A stretch of 64,000 nucleotides of DNA from Paraburkholderia dioscoreae (lineage in GTDB: Bacteria > Pseudomonadota > Gammaproteobacteria > Burkholderiales > Burkholderiaceae), in assembly GCF_902459535.1 (NCBI RefSeq), contig NZ_LR699553.1, positions 1,550,001 to 1,614,000 on the forward strand. Direction: 5' to 3'. A program made the position numbers and the translations under genes. Below are positions 54,058-62,392 of the stretch, one piece after another. Under the pieces are notes generated by a model. That model searched no databases. It worked only from the letters and a program-made list of their open reading frames with translations, and had not been told where the DNA came from. Positions within the stretch are counted from its first letter, which is position 1, and each line of letters opens with the position of its first letter.

Positions 54058-54891
54058 ATGACCGATCTTTCTCTCACCGCTATCACCACGTTCGCGAAGG
54101 AGCCGCCGGCAATCCAGCGCCACGCGCCGTTGCGCAGATTCTGGTTCGACGAGGTTCCACCGCGCGAGAGCATCGCAGCGGAACGCCGTTACCGGCAGGT
54201 GCGGCTTGCCGTCGCGTTTCGCCTGTTCGCGCGCTACGGTTTCGATCAGGGGCTCGCCGGCCATATCACTGCGCGCGATCCGGAATGGCCCGATCATTTC
54301 TGGGTGAATCCGTTCGGCAAGCATTTCAGCCGTATCCGCGTGTCCGATCTGTTGCTCGTGAACGCCGAAGGCGAGATCGTGGTCGGCGAGGGGCCGCTGA
54401 ATCAGGCCGCGTTCGCGATCCACGCGGCGATTCACGAAGCGCGTCCCGACGTCGTATCCGCGGCGCACACGCATTCGCTTTATGGCAAGGCATGGTCGTC
54501 GCTGGGCCGTACGCTCGATCCGCTTACCCAGGACTCGTGCGCGTTCTACCAGGATCACGCGTTGTTCGACGATTTTCGCGGCGTCGTGCTCGATACCGAT
54601 GAAGGCGCGCGCATCGCCGCCGCGCTCGGCGGACACAAGGCGGTGATTCTGAAGAATCACGGCATTCTCACGGCCGGGCCGAGCGTCGAAGCCGCGGCAT
54701 GGTGGTACATCGCGCTCGACAACGCGTGTCACGCGCAACTGCTCGCTGAAGCCGCGGGTACGCCGCAGGCTATCCCGCACGATATCGCGACGCTCACGCA
54801 CGAGCAGGTGGGCCGCGCGGGCGGTGCGCAGTTTGCGTTCCAGAGCCTGCTGGAAGGGCTGGTGGAAGCCGAGTCCGACGTACTCGATTAA
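54058..54891 (+). CDS. Class II aldolase/adducin family protein
   Basis: 277 residues from ATG 54058 (ggagg site). Zn-dependent class II aldolase fold: DQGLAGHITARDP near the N-terminus, HTHSLYGKAWSSLG supplying metal-binding His, acid/His later in LKNHGILTAGPSVEAAAWW. Family members act on fuculose- or ribulose-phosphates or are uncharacterised decarboxylases; this hydrophobic-rich, aromatic variety is usually uncharacterised. Ten bases after the LLM remnant, possibly once in its operon. Confidence 0.88.
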   Translation: MTDLSLTAITTFAKEPPAIQRHAPLRRFWFDEVPPRESIAAERRYRQVRLAVAFRLFARYGFDQGLAGHITARDPEWPDHFWVNPFGKHFSRIRVSDLLLVNAEGEIVVGEGPLNQAAFAIHAAIHEARPDVVSAAHTHSLYGKAWSSLGRTLDPLTQDSCAFYQDHALFDDFRGVVLDTDEGARIAAALGGHKAVILKNHGILTAGPSVEAAAWWYIALDNACHAQLLAEAAGTPQAIPHDIATLTHEQVGRAGGAQFAFQSLLEGLVEAESDVLD

Positions 54892-54963
54892 AGCTCTGAA
54901 CCATGTCGCATGACGCGCTTGCAGCGTGCCTGCGGCGCTGGCAAAGGACTAAACAGAATCAGA

Positions 54964-55305
54964 CTATTTGATGCCGACCTTTTGCGACACGACCCACACG
55001 ACGGGATCGGACATCGAGCACTCTACCGAACTGACTTCGCTCGATGTAATGACTTCAATCGCGCATCCGGTGTGTTTATAAAAGGTGATGTCGTAGACAT
55101 CGCGCCAAAGGTCTTTGCCGATCTTTTCCGAGGCGATCCGCACCGCCGTGGTCATCGAGTCGTCGAGTTGGACCGGATCCGTGATACGGACGTTTTTCAG
55201 AATGAGCGGTGTTATGTTTTTCGGCCAACTCGCGCATTGCAAAGGCGAACCGGCGAAGCACAGGGCAGGAGCTGCCAGCACGGCCAAGTTCGCGGCGGCC
55301 CTCAC
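54964..55305 (-). CDS. Small exported protein, function unknown
   Basis: 113 residues from GTG 55305. An N-terminal hydrophobic stretch (AANLAVLAAPALCFA) looks like a signal peptide. The mature part has conserved-looking stretches (CASWPKNITPLILKN, TTAVRIASEKIGKDLWRDVYDITFYK, EVITSSEVSSVECSMS) and several Cys. Similar small Burkholderia proteins are, as I recall, sometimes labelled Shiga toxin A subunit by automatic pipelines; nothing in this sequence supports that activity. The start overlaps the stop of another small frame as GTGA, suggesting a two-gene unit. Confidence 0.65.
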   Translation of the reverse strand: MRAAANLAVLAAPALCFAGSPLQCASWPKNITPLILKNVRITDPVQLDDSMTTAVRIASEKIGKDLWRDVYDITFYKHTGCAIEVITSSEVSSVECSMSDPVVWVVSQKVGIK

Positions 55306-55454
55306 AGCGACACCGTGATCGTATGATCGCCGCTTTCCCAGATGTGCCGGCGCGTGACGATGTTGACGATCACGCAGCCGCCGGACACCGGCAGGGATCT
55401 CGTCTTGCTCGATTCGACCTGGACTTTGGCGATAGATCCACGGCATCCGGTCAC
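55302..55454 (-). CDS. Small frame coupled to the exported protein, possibly frameshifted
   Basis: 50 codons from GTG 55454; the stop overlaps the next gene's GTG by 4 bp. Reads TGCRGSIAKVQVESSKTR and SGGCVIVNIVTRRHIWESGDH, composition typical of a real protein. Upstream in another frame lies MAILFLDTGVGNIATPNW; dropping one A at aaatgaag (~55459-55461) would join both into one ~70-residue protein, so the 5' part may be frameshifted. No family recognised. Confidence 0.4.
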   Translation of the reverse strand: MTGCRGSIAKVQVESSKTRSLPVSGGCVIVNIVTRRHIWESGDHTITVSL

Positions 55455-55573
55455 TTCATTTCCAGTTGGGGGTCGCGATATTACCGACTCCGGTGTCTAA
55501 AAATAGGATTGCCATATTTTTTACAAATAAGCATGGGCTGCTCACCTGTTTGAGCGATTGCTGGCTCTGCAGC

Positions 55574-55905
55574 GTCTGGGGTTTGATGGGCCTGCCGCGT
55601 GGCGCGGAAATTGCTCGGCATTCCCGTATCGCCGAAGACGGCGTGCCGCAGGAAAACCACGCGGCAAAACGGCTCGACGCCGGCAGCGTGGATGCCGTGC
55701 CTCCGGGCAGCGGCGATATTCACCGCGTGAGGAACGTTTTTGGTGACCGTACGTCGATCGGCATTCACGTGTACGGTGCAAATATCGGTGCGGTGAAACG
55801 GTCCGTCCAGGCAGGCGGCGCCGCGCGAAAACTTTTATCTCCGGCGATGCGAACGACGTGTTGCCGAATATCTGGAATGTTGTGAAGGAGTCCCCGATCT
55901 CATGA
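55574..55905 (+). pseudogene. 3' half of a cysteine-dioxygenase-like gene, truncated and frameshifted
   Basis: The plus-strand frame reads VWGLMGLPRGAE, GDIHRVRNVF and SIGIHVYGANIGAVKRSV, the C-terminal half of a cysteine dioxygenase-like cupin. Near 55830 the frame breaks: the expected ending (TFISGDANDVLPNIWNVVKES) continues in another frame and stops at TGA 55903-55905, overlapping the next ATG as ATGA. The N-terminal half, with the HDH metal ligands, is absent; its place is taken by the two small minus-strand genes. In Burkholderia such a gene usually precedes the rhodanese gene, as here. Confidence 0.7.
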
Positions 55906-57503
55906 GTTTCGTTCAGGCATTTCGTACCCGATCATTCGAAGATGTGCGCTACGCGCTGCTCGAGCACGAGGAAATCGCGCTCGTCGATGTGCGCGAGGAA
56001 GATCCCCACGCCCGCAGTCATCCGCTTTTTGCAGCCAATCTGCCGCTCTCGCGGCTCGAACTCGACGCGCCGGTGCGCTTGCCGCGCCAGGCCGTGCCGA
56101 TTGTGGTGTTCGACGCCGGCGAAGGGTTCGCCGAGCGCGCCGCGCGCCGTTTGAGCGAGCTGGGCTATACCGACGTCGCCCTGCTCGAAGGCGGTTTGCA
56201 AGGTTGGCGCGAGGCCGGCGGCGAGTTGTTCCAGGACGTCAACGTGCCGAGCAAGGCGTTTGGCGAACTGGTGGAAAGCGAGCGCCATACGCCGTCGCTC
56301 GCCGCGCCGCAAGTGCAGGCGCTGCTCGATCACGAAGCCGACGTGGTGGTGCTCGACGCGCGCCGCTTCGACGAATACCAGACCATGAATATTCCCGGTA
56401 GCGTCAGCGTGCCCGGCGCGGAACTGGTGCTGCGCGCGCGCCAGCTTGCGCCGGACCCGGCGACGCGGATCATCGTCAATTGCGCGGGGCGCACGCGCAG
56501 CATCGTCGGCGCGCAGTCGCTGATCAACGCGGGCGTGCCGAATCCGGTGGCGGCGCTGCGTAACGGCACGATCGGCTGGACGCTGGCCGGCCAGGCGCTC
56601 GCGCACGGCAGTTCGCGCCGCTTCGACGCGGTGGTCGACGATCAGCTGCGTCTGGCCGCTGCCGATTCCGCGCGCGCGGTGGCGGATCGCGCCAGGGTGG
56701 GCCGCACTTCGCGCGACGAAGCGCGCCGCTGGGCTGGCGAAGCGGTCCGCAGCGTGTATCGCTTCGACGTGCGCACGCCCGAAGAATACGAAGCGGGGCA
56801 CGTGCCAGGCTTTCGCAGCGCGCCGGGCGGCCAGCTCGTGCAGGAAACCGACATGTTCGCGCCGGTGCGCGGCGCGCGCGTGATTCTCGCGGACAACGAC
56901 GGCGTGCGCGCCAACATGACCGCGTCGTGGCTCGCGCAGATGAACGTCGACGTGTATGTGGTGGATGGTCTGACGGCTGCGGACTTTGGCGAAAAAGGCG
57001 CGGCGCCCGCCGCCCGCCATGCGCCCACGCCGCCCGACGTCGACGAAATCTCTCCGGCCGGGCTGCGCACGCTGCTGCAATCGCCGGGCACCGCCGTGCT
57101 TGATTTCAGCGACAGCGCGAACTACGTGAAGCGGCATATCCCCGGCGCGTGGTTCGTGATTCGCGGCGAACTCGAGAAGGCGTTGCTCAAGCTGCCGGAT
57201 GCGCAGCGTTACGTGCTCACCGGTGGCAACAATCTGCTCGCGCGCTTCGCCGCGCCCGAGGTCGCGGCCTTGACCGGCAAGCCGGTGCAGGTGCTGGGCG
57301 GCGGCACGGCGGCGTGGATCGAAGCCGGCTTGCCGGTCGAGAGCGGCGAGACGCGCCTCGCATCACCGCGCATCGACCGTTACCGGCGTCCTTACGAGGG
57401 CACGGATAACGCGCGTGAAGCGATGAATGCGTATCTGGAATGGGAGTATGGTCTTGTTGCCCAACTCGCGCGCGACGGTACGCACGGGTTTCGCGTGATC
57501 TGA
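55902..57503 (+). CDS. Four-domain rhodanese-like protein
   Basis: 533 residues with four rhodanese-homology domains: ~1-110, ~130-235, ~270-365 and ~385-480. Only the second has the active-site Cys (Cys194 in NCAGRTRS). The others carry VVFDAGEG, LADNDGVRA and LTGGNNLLA at the loop position and should not take up sulfur. Rhodaneses move sulfane sulfur, for example to cyanide or thiols. The broken cysteine dioxygenase upstream suggests the pair once handled cysteine sulfur. The start overlaps that remnant's stop. Confidence 0.88.
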   Translation: MSFVQAFRTRSFEDVRYALLEHEEIALVDVREEDPHARSHPLFAANLPLSRLELDAPVRLPRQAVPIVVFDAGEGFAERAARRLSELGYTDVALLEGGLQGWREAGGELFQDVNVPSKAFGELVESERHTPSLAAPQVQALLDHEADVVVLDARRFDEYQTMNIPGSVSVPGAELVLRARQLAPDPATRIIVNCAGRTRSIVGAQSLINAGVPNPVAALRNGTIGWTLAGQALAHGSSRRFDAVVDDQLRLAAADSARAVADRARVGRTSRDEARRWAGEAVRSVYRFDVRTPEEYEAGHVPGFRSAPGGQLVQETDMFAPVRGARVILADNDGVRANMTASWLAQMNVDVYVVDGLTAADFGEKGAAPAARHAPTPPDVDEISPAGLRTLLQSPGTAVLDFSDSANYVKRHIPGAWFVIRGELEKALLKLPDAQRYVLTGGNNLLARFAAPEVAALTGKPVQVLGGGTAAWIEAGLPVESGETRLASPRIDRYRRPYEGTDNAREAMNAYLEWEYGLVAQLARDGTHGFRVI

Positions 57504-58195
57504 CCGGCTTGGCCGAACCGGGCCGACCGATGCGACGACTCATGCTGTGTCATGTTTTCTTTCGCATTCCGATCTGTTCTGCGACATACGTTGTCCAGAA
57601 CGTCTGGCGTTGCGGCGCTTGCGGCGTCAGCATTGCTGCGCGCCGAGCCTTAGATGTTGCAGGCGGCGGGGCGCTCGGCCTTCGAGTCGATTGCGCGTGA
57701 GGCGGTTGCGACGTCGGCGCCGGTCTGAAGCCGTGGCTACCACCGGCGAATCATCTGCCGATTCGGTGTAAACGCGCTCTCGTCTAAATCGGCCAATCCG
57801 TTTAGATTAGCTGCACTTGGAAGGCTTATCGAGGGACCAGGGCGGCCAATCAAGCAGCGGTTTGCCATTCCGGCGATAGCGCGAGGTGAGCAGCCAAGGT
57901 TGCTCACTGCTTCGTCCGGGACCAGACCGCTGCGCGTCGTCCGCGGTGCTTCTTTTCCAGGCGGCCAGATGGCCGCTTTCACCGACCGTATCGGCCGACC
58001 TGGCGACGCTTTGCACAGCGTCGCTTTTTTGCTTGTGGCGCCGGTTTTCACGTGGTTCGCCGCGTGGCCTCGCACCGCCTCCGCCTCCGCCGCCTCCGCC
58101 TTCGCCATCTCGGCCTTCGCTACCGCTACCGCGTTGTTCGACGGCGCACACGCCGTGCCGCGCCCGCTCGCGGTTTTGCCCGTGCGCGGTTATCC
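57504..58195. other. Large non-coding or decayed region
   Basis: Nearly 700 bp. Only interrupted short frames; e.g. FSFAFRSVLRHTLSRTSGV from ATG 57553 ends after ~35 codons and resembles no known protein. A pyrimidine-rich run (58075-58115) and a minor ctaaa...tttag dyad (~57785-57806) are present. It may be decayed coding DNA; nothing can be assigned. Confidence 0.4.
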
Positions 58196-58211
58196 TGTAG
58201 TAGACACTACA
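58196..58211. promoter_or_regulatory. 16-bp dyad ahead of the BamE-like gene
   Basis: Perfect tgtagt-agac-actaca, shape of a dimeric repressor site, 48 bp before the start codon. Confidence 0.45.
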
Positions 58212-58216
58212 CAACG

Positions 58217-58243
58217 GGATGCAGGCGTTCGCGGCCTGCATCC
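58217..58243 (+). promoter_or_regulatory. 10-bp-stem hairpin just before the BamE-like gene's ribosome site
   Basis: Perfect ggatgcaggc / gcctgcatcc with a 7-base loop, ending 3-4 bases before agagg and 16 bases before GTG 58260. In RNA this would be a very stable 5' UTR hairpin next to the ribosome site; in DNA it could be a second operator. Confidence 0.5.
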
Positions 58244-58259
58244 GTAGAGGAAATTCGCT

Positions 58260-58811
58260 GTGAGCCTGAAATTGCTGACTGTCGCCATGCTGGCCACGTG
58301 CGTTGCGCTGACCGGTTGCGACGACCAACAGAGCGAGCGCGCCGTGCAAAAACTCAAGGAATTCTTCAATGCCGTCAAACCGGACGCTTTATTGCTCAAG
58401 GACATGACGCCGGGCGTCACGACCGAAGCGCAGATCCGCGGCCAGATGGGCAAGCCGGAAACCGAGCGCACCTTCACCGACGGCTCGAAACGCTTTGAAT
58501 ATCCGCGCGGCCCGCAAGGCCTGAATACATACATGGTCGACATCGATCGCGACGGTAAATTGCAGGCCATCACCCAGGTGCTGACGGCGGCCAACTTCGC
58601 GAAGATCCGCATCGGCATGAGCGAGGACGAAGTGCGCCGCCTGCTCGGCAAGCCCGGTCAGGTCGCGGTGTTTCCGCTCAAGCCGGAGACGGTGTGGAGC
58701 TGGAAGTGGCGCGAAGGCGGCGTGACCGAAGAAGGGATTTTCAACGTGCATTTCGACCAGTATCAGAAGGTGTACACGACATCGCGTTCCGACGTGAATC
58801 GTGGGCGATAG
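58260..58811 (+). CDS. BamE/SmpA-like lipoprotein
   Basis: 183 residues from GTG 58260 (aggaa site). Signal peptide with lipobox LTGC. Two BamE-like repeats, ~45-105 (MTPGVTTEAQIRGQMGKPETE) and ~115-175 (IRIGMSEDEVRRLLGKPGQV, VWSWKW). It is larger than true BamE (~110 aa) and likely a BamE-domain relative in the outer membrane, not the core subunit of the Bam complex. Patatin-like gene follows in the same direction 22 bp later. Confidence 0.78.
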   Translation: MSLKLLTVAMLATCVALTGCDDQQSERAVQKLKEFFNAVKPDALLLKDMTPGVTTEAQIRGQMGKPETERTFTDGSKRFEYPRGPQGLNTYMVDIDRDGKLQAITQVLTAANFAKIRIGMSEDEVRRLLGKPGQVAVFPLKPETVWSWKWREGGVTEEGIFNVHFDQYQKVYTTSRSDVNRGR

Positions 58812-58833
58812 AAGATAGAAAGCGGGGAAGAAG

Positions 58834-59787
58834 ATGATACGTCGACGTCGATACAGCCGGATCGGGCTGGTGTTGGGGGGCGGCGCCGCGCGCGGCTGGG
58901 CGCATATCGGCGCGATTCGCGCGCTGCACGATGCGGGCATCAGGCCCGACGTGGTCTGCGGCACGTCGATCGGCGCGCTGGTGGGCGCGGTTTACGCAAA
59001 CGGCGACCTCGACTGGCTCGAGGAGTGGGTCTCGCGGCTCACGTGGCAGACGGTCGTGCGCCTGCTCGATCTGCGCTTTTCCGGCGGCCTGCTCGGCGGA
59101 CGCAAGGTGATCCAGCTGTTCGCCGACAAGTTCGACGGCCGTTCGATCGCCCAGTTGAACATGCCGTTCGCAGCGGTCGCCACTGAACTCGATTCAGGCC
59201 GTGAATGCTGGTTGCAGGACGGCAGCGTGGTCGAGGCGGTACGCGCCTCGATTGCGATTCCCGGCATTTTCACGCCCGTGTGGCAGAACGGCGTCTGGCT
59301 GGTGGACGGCGGCCTGAGCAACCCGGTGCCGGTTTCGGTGGCGCGCGGCATGCGCGCGGACTGCGTGATCGCCGTCGATCTGAACAACGATATTCTGAAC
59401 GGCCGCGATTTCGGCGGCGCGGTGGTCGATACGCCGGCCATCGATCCGGCGGCGCCGCAGGCGGTCGCGCTGCGCCGCAACGGCAAGCCCTGGCCGCGCT
59501 GGCTCGCGCCCGCCGAAGGGCGCGCCACGGACGACGTGCGCGTGCCGCCCGCGCCGAGCGCACGCGTGCCGTCCATGCTGAGTTCGATCGCGCAGAGTAT
59601 CGACATCATGCAGGTGCGGATCACGCGCAGCCGTCTGGCGGGCGAACCGGCGGACATCCTGATTCAGCCGCGCCTGGGCGGCATGGGGATTTTCGACTTT
59701 CACCGCGCGGCGCCGGCTATCGAGGAAGGGCGCGCGGCGGTGGAACATATGCTGCCGGCGATTCGGGCAAGGTTGGGGGTCGATTAG
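58834..59787 (+). CDS. Patatin-like phospholipase (RssA-like)
   Basis: 317 residues. Bacterial patatin with the oxyanion loop GGGAARG (15-21), nucleophile GTSIG (Ser45) and the catalytic Asp in DGG (Asp158), a complete Ser-Asp dyad. About the size of RssA/YchK. Predicted lipid acyl hydrolase, in the cytosol (no signal peptide). Likely one operon with the BamE-like lipoprotein. A 275-bp gap without a gene follows. Confidence 0.9.
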   Translation: MIRRRRYSRIGLVLGGGAARGWAHIGAIRALHDAGIRPDVVCGTSIGALVGAVYANGDLDWLEEWVSRLTWQTVVRLLDLRFSGGLLGGRKVIQLFADKFDGRSIAQLNMPFAAVATELDSGRECWLQDGSVVEAVRASIAIPGIFTPVWQNGVWLVDGGLSNPVPVSVARGMRADCVIAVDLNNDILNGRDFGGAVVDTPAIDPAAPQAVALRRNGKPWPRWLAPAEGRATDDVRVPPAPSARVPSMLSSIAQSIDIMQVRITRSRLAGEPADILIQPRLGGMGIFDFHRAAPAIEEGRAAVEHMLPAIRARLGVD

Positions 59788-60062
59788 GGCGTTCCGAGCG
59801 CCCGCCGTCTATCGAAAAAGCGACCCGAAACTTGCTAAAACGCGGCAGCGCTTACCGTGCGCCAGCCGCGTTGCAAACCCGATTTCCCCGCAAAACCAAG
59901 CCCTGCAAGCCGCGCACAGCGCTAAAGCACGCTCTGCTGCATCGCAGCAAAACTCCCCCGCGCCTTTGAGAATTTAATTTTCGCTTGCGAGACTCCGCGC
60001 CATGCCGGACGAGTGGGGCTGACACGAGCCGACGCCGTCCGGCACATCCTCAAACAACCTGG

Positions 60063-60764
60063 ATGGAGACGCGCGTGTTCCTATATGGCTTTGGTCCGGT
60101 GCTGCTGGCGGGCACGATCCAGACGATCGAGCTGTCCGTCCTGTCGCTGGCGGCCGCCGTGCTGCTCGGCCTCGCGGGCGCGGCGGCGAAACTCTCGTTC
60201 AACCGCCCGCTGCGCGCAATCGCAACCGGCTATACGACGCTGATCCGCTCGGTGCCCGACCTCGTTCTGATGCTGCTGCTGTTCTACAGCATCCAGATCG
60301 CGGTCAACGATCTCACCGACGCGCTGAATCTGCCGCAGTTCGATATCGATCCGTTCGTGGCCGGCGTGCTGACACTCGGCTTCATTTATGGCGCGTACTT
60401 CACCGAGACTTTCCGCGGCGCGTTTCTGGCCGTGCCGCGCGGCCAGCTCGAAGCGGGCAGTGCGTACGGCATGAGCGGCGCTCGCGTGTTCACGCGCATC
60501 CTGTTCCCGCAGATGATGCGTTTCGCGCTGCCGGGCATCGGCAACAACTGGCAGGTGCTGGTGAAGGCCACCGCGCTGGTGTCGATCATCGGTCTCGCCG
60601 ACGTGGTCAAAGCCGCGCAGGACGCCGGCAAAAGCACCTTCAACATGTTCTTCTTCATCCTGATCGCCGCGCTGATCTATCTGGCGATCACGACCGTGTC
60701 GAATCTCGTGCTGATCTGGCTGGAAAAGCGCTATTCGATCGGCGTGCGGCACGCGGAGCTCTGA
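60063..60764 (+). CDS. Basic amino acid ABC transporter permease (HisQ/ArtQ/AotQ-like)
   Basis: 233 residues from ATG 60063. Five-to-six membrane segments with the EAA cytoplasmic loop (EAGSAYGMSGARVFTRILFPQ) of polar amino acid permeases. First of a permease-permease-ATPase set; the next gene starts 4 bp after its stop. Transport of arginine/ornithine or histidine/lysine is inferred from the AotQMP/HisQMP resemblance and the downstream ArgR and AstC genes. The usual binding-protein gene (AotJ/HisJ) is not adjacent. Confidence 0.92.
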   Translation: METRVFLYGFGPVLLAGTIQTIELSVLSLAAAVLLGLAGAAAKLSFNRPLRAIATGYTTLIRSVPDLVLMLLLFYSIQIAVNDLTDALNLPQFDIDPFVAGVLTLGFIYGAYFTETFRGAFLAVPRGQLEAGSAYGMSGARVFTRILFPQMMRFALPGIGNNWQVLVKATALVSIIGLADVVKAAQDAGKSTFNMFFFILIAALIYLAITTVSNLVLIWLEKRYSIGVRHAEL

Positions 60765-60768
60765 GACC

Positions 60769-61482
60769 ATGATCGATATCCTCAATCAATTCTGGCGCGC
60801 GTTCCTCTACTGGGACGGCCAGCGCATGTCGGGTCTCGCGGTCACGCTGTGGCTGCTGGTGGCGTCGGTCGGGATCGGTTTCTGCGCGGCGATTCCGCTG
60901 GCGGTGGCGCGCGTGTCGAAGAAGCGCTGGCTCTCCACGCCCGTGCGTCTTTACACTTACGTGTTTCGCGGCACGCCGCTGTACGTGCAACTGCTGCTGA
61001 TCTATACGGGCATGTACAGCCTCGAATTCGTGCGCTCGCAGCAATTGCTGGACGCGTTTTTCCGCAGCGGTTTTCACTGTGCGATTCTCGCCTTCGCATT
61101 GAACACCTGTGCGTACACCACGGAGATTTTCGCCGGCGCGATCCGTTCGACCTCGCACGGCGAAGTGGAAGCGGCGCGCGCCTACGGCATGAGCTGGTTC
61201 ACGATGTACCGCCGCATTGTGATACCGTCCGCGCTGCGCCGGGCCTTGCCGTTGTACAGTAACGAAGTGATCCTGATGCTGCATGCCACCACGGTCGCCT
61301 TCACGGCCACGGTGCCGGACATCCTGAAAGTGGCGCGCGACGCGAATTCGGCCACTTACCAGTCGTTCGACGCGTTTGGCCTCGCGGCGCTGATTTACCT
61401 GGTGGTGTCGTTCGCGCTGGTGGCGCTGTTTCGCCGCGCCGAGCGTCATTGGCTGGGATATCTCGCGGTGCGCACGCATTGA
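60769..61482 (+). CDS. Basic amino acid ABC transporter permease (HisM/ArtM/AotM-like)
   Basis: 237 residues, paired with the preceding permease. EAA loop EAARAYGMSWFTMYRRIVIPS and about five membrane segments; YVFRGTPLYVQLLL near the second segment is characteristic of this permease type. Forms the heterodimeric channel with the first permease. Confidence 0.92.
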   Translation: MIDILNQFWRAFLYWDGQRMSGLAVTLWLLVASVGIGFCAAIPLAVARVSKKRWLSTPVRLYTYVFRGTPLYVQLLLIYTGMYSLEFVRSQQLLDAFFRSGFHCAILAFALNTCAYTTEIFAGAIRSTSHGEVEAARAYGMSWFTMYRRIVIPSALRRALPLYSNEVILMLHATTVAFTATVPDILKVARDANSATYQSFDAFGLAALIYLVVSFALVALFRRAERHWLGYLAVRTH

Positions 61483-61563
61483 GACGCGCCGTGTTGGCAG
61501 TGGGCGGCGGTTTGCGCGGGCGCCGTCATGAAGATCGATCCGTATTTTCAAAGGGAGAGCATC

Positions 61564-62355
61564 TTGCTCCACACGACTCAAACCGAAGCTTGCAAGCTCG
61601 CCGTACAGGACATCCATAAGCGCTACGGCGACAACGAAGTGCTCAAGGGCGTGTCGCTCAACGCGAACAAGGGCGACGTGATCAGCATCATCGGCGCGAG
61701 CGGGTCGGGCAAGAGCACCTTCCTGCGCTGCATCAATTTTCTCGAACGGCCGAACGCCGGGCAGATCGTCGTGGACGGCGAAGCGGTGAAGACGAAAACC
61801 GATCGCGCCGGCAATCTCGAAGTCGCGGATCACAAGCAGTTGCAGCGCATCCGCACGAAGCTCGCGATGGTGTTCCAGCACTTCAACCTGTGGGCGCACA
61901 TGAACGTGATCGAGAACATCGTCGAAGCGCCGATTCATGTGCTCGGCTTGCCGCGGCGCGAAGCGGAAGAGCGCGCGCGTGAGTACCTCGAGAAGGTCGG
62001 CCTCGCGCCGCGCCTCGAAAAGCAGTATCCGTCGCATCTGTCGGGCGGTCAGCAGCAGCGTGTGGCGATTGCCCGCGCGCTCGCCATGAACCCCGACGTC
62101 ATGCTGTTCGACGAGCCGACTTCCGCGCTCGACCCCGAACTGGTCGGTGAAGTGCTGAAGGTCATGCAGAAGCTCGCCGAAGAAGGCCGCACGATGATCG
62201 TCGTCACGCACGAAATGGGTTTCGCGCGCAACGTGTCGAACCATGTGATGTTCCTGCATCAAGGCCGCACCGAAGAAGAGGGCTTGCCCGCGGAAGTCCT
62301 GAGCGCGCCGCGCAGCGAACGGCTCAAGCAGTTCCTGTCCGGCAGCCTGAAGTAA
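61564..62355 (+). CDS. Basic amino acid ABC transporter ATP-binding protein (HisP/AotP-like)
   Basis: 263 residues from TTG 61564, which lies behind gggaga; ATG 61528 without a clear ribosome site is the alternative. Walker A GASGSGKST (44-52), signature LSGGQQQR, Walker B VMLFDEP, switch His in VTHEMGF. Length matches HisP (257). Energises the two permeases upstream. Confidence 0.93.
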   Translation: MLHTTQTEACKLAVQDIHKRYGDNEVLKGVSLNANKGDVISIIGASGSGKSTFLRCINFLERPNAGQIVVDGEAVKTKTDRAGNLEVADHKQLQRIRTKLAMVFQHFNLWAHMNVIENIVEAPIHVLGLPRREAEERAREYLEKVGLAPRLEKQYPSHLSGGQQQRVAIARALAMNPDVMLFDEPTSALDPELVGEVLKVMQKLAEEGRTMIVVTHEMGFARNVSNHVMFLHQGRTEEEGLPAEVLSAPRSERLKQFLSGSLK

Positions 62356-62392
62356 CGCGCGGCTCGCGCCGTAGCGTTTGATCCCGTCAGCG

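Noticed and set aside
54964..55305. Shiga toxin A subunit
   Set aside because: Protein is about 110 residues, too small for the A1 fragment, and no RNA N-glycosidase motif is seen.
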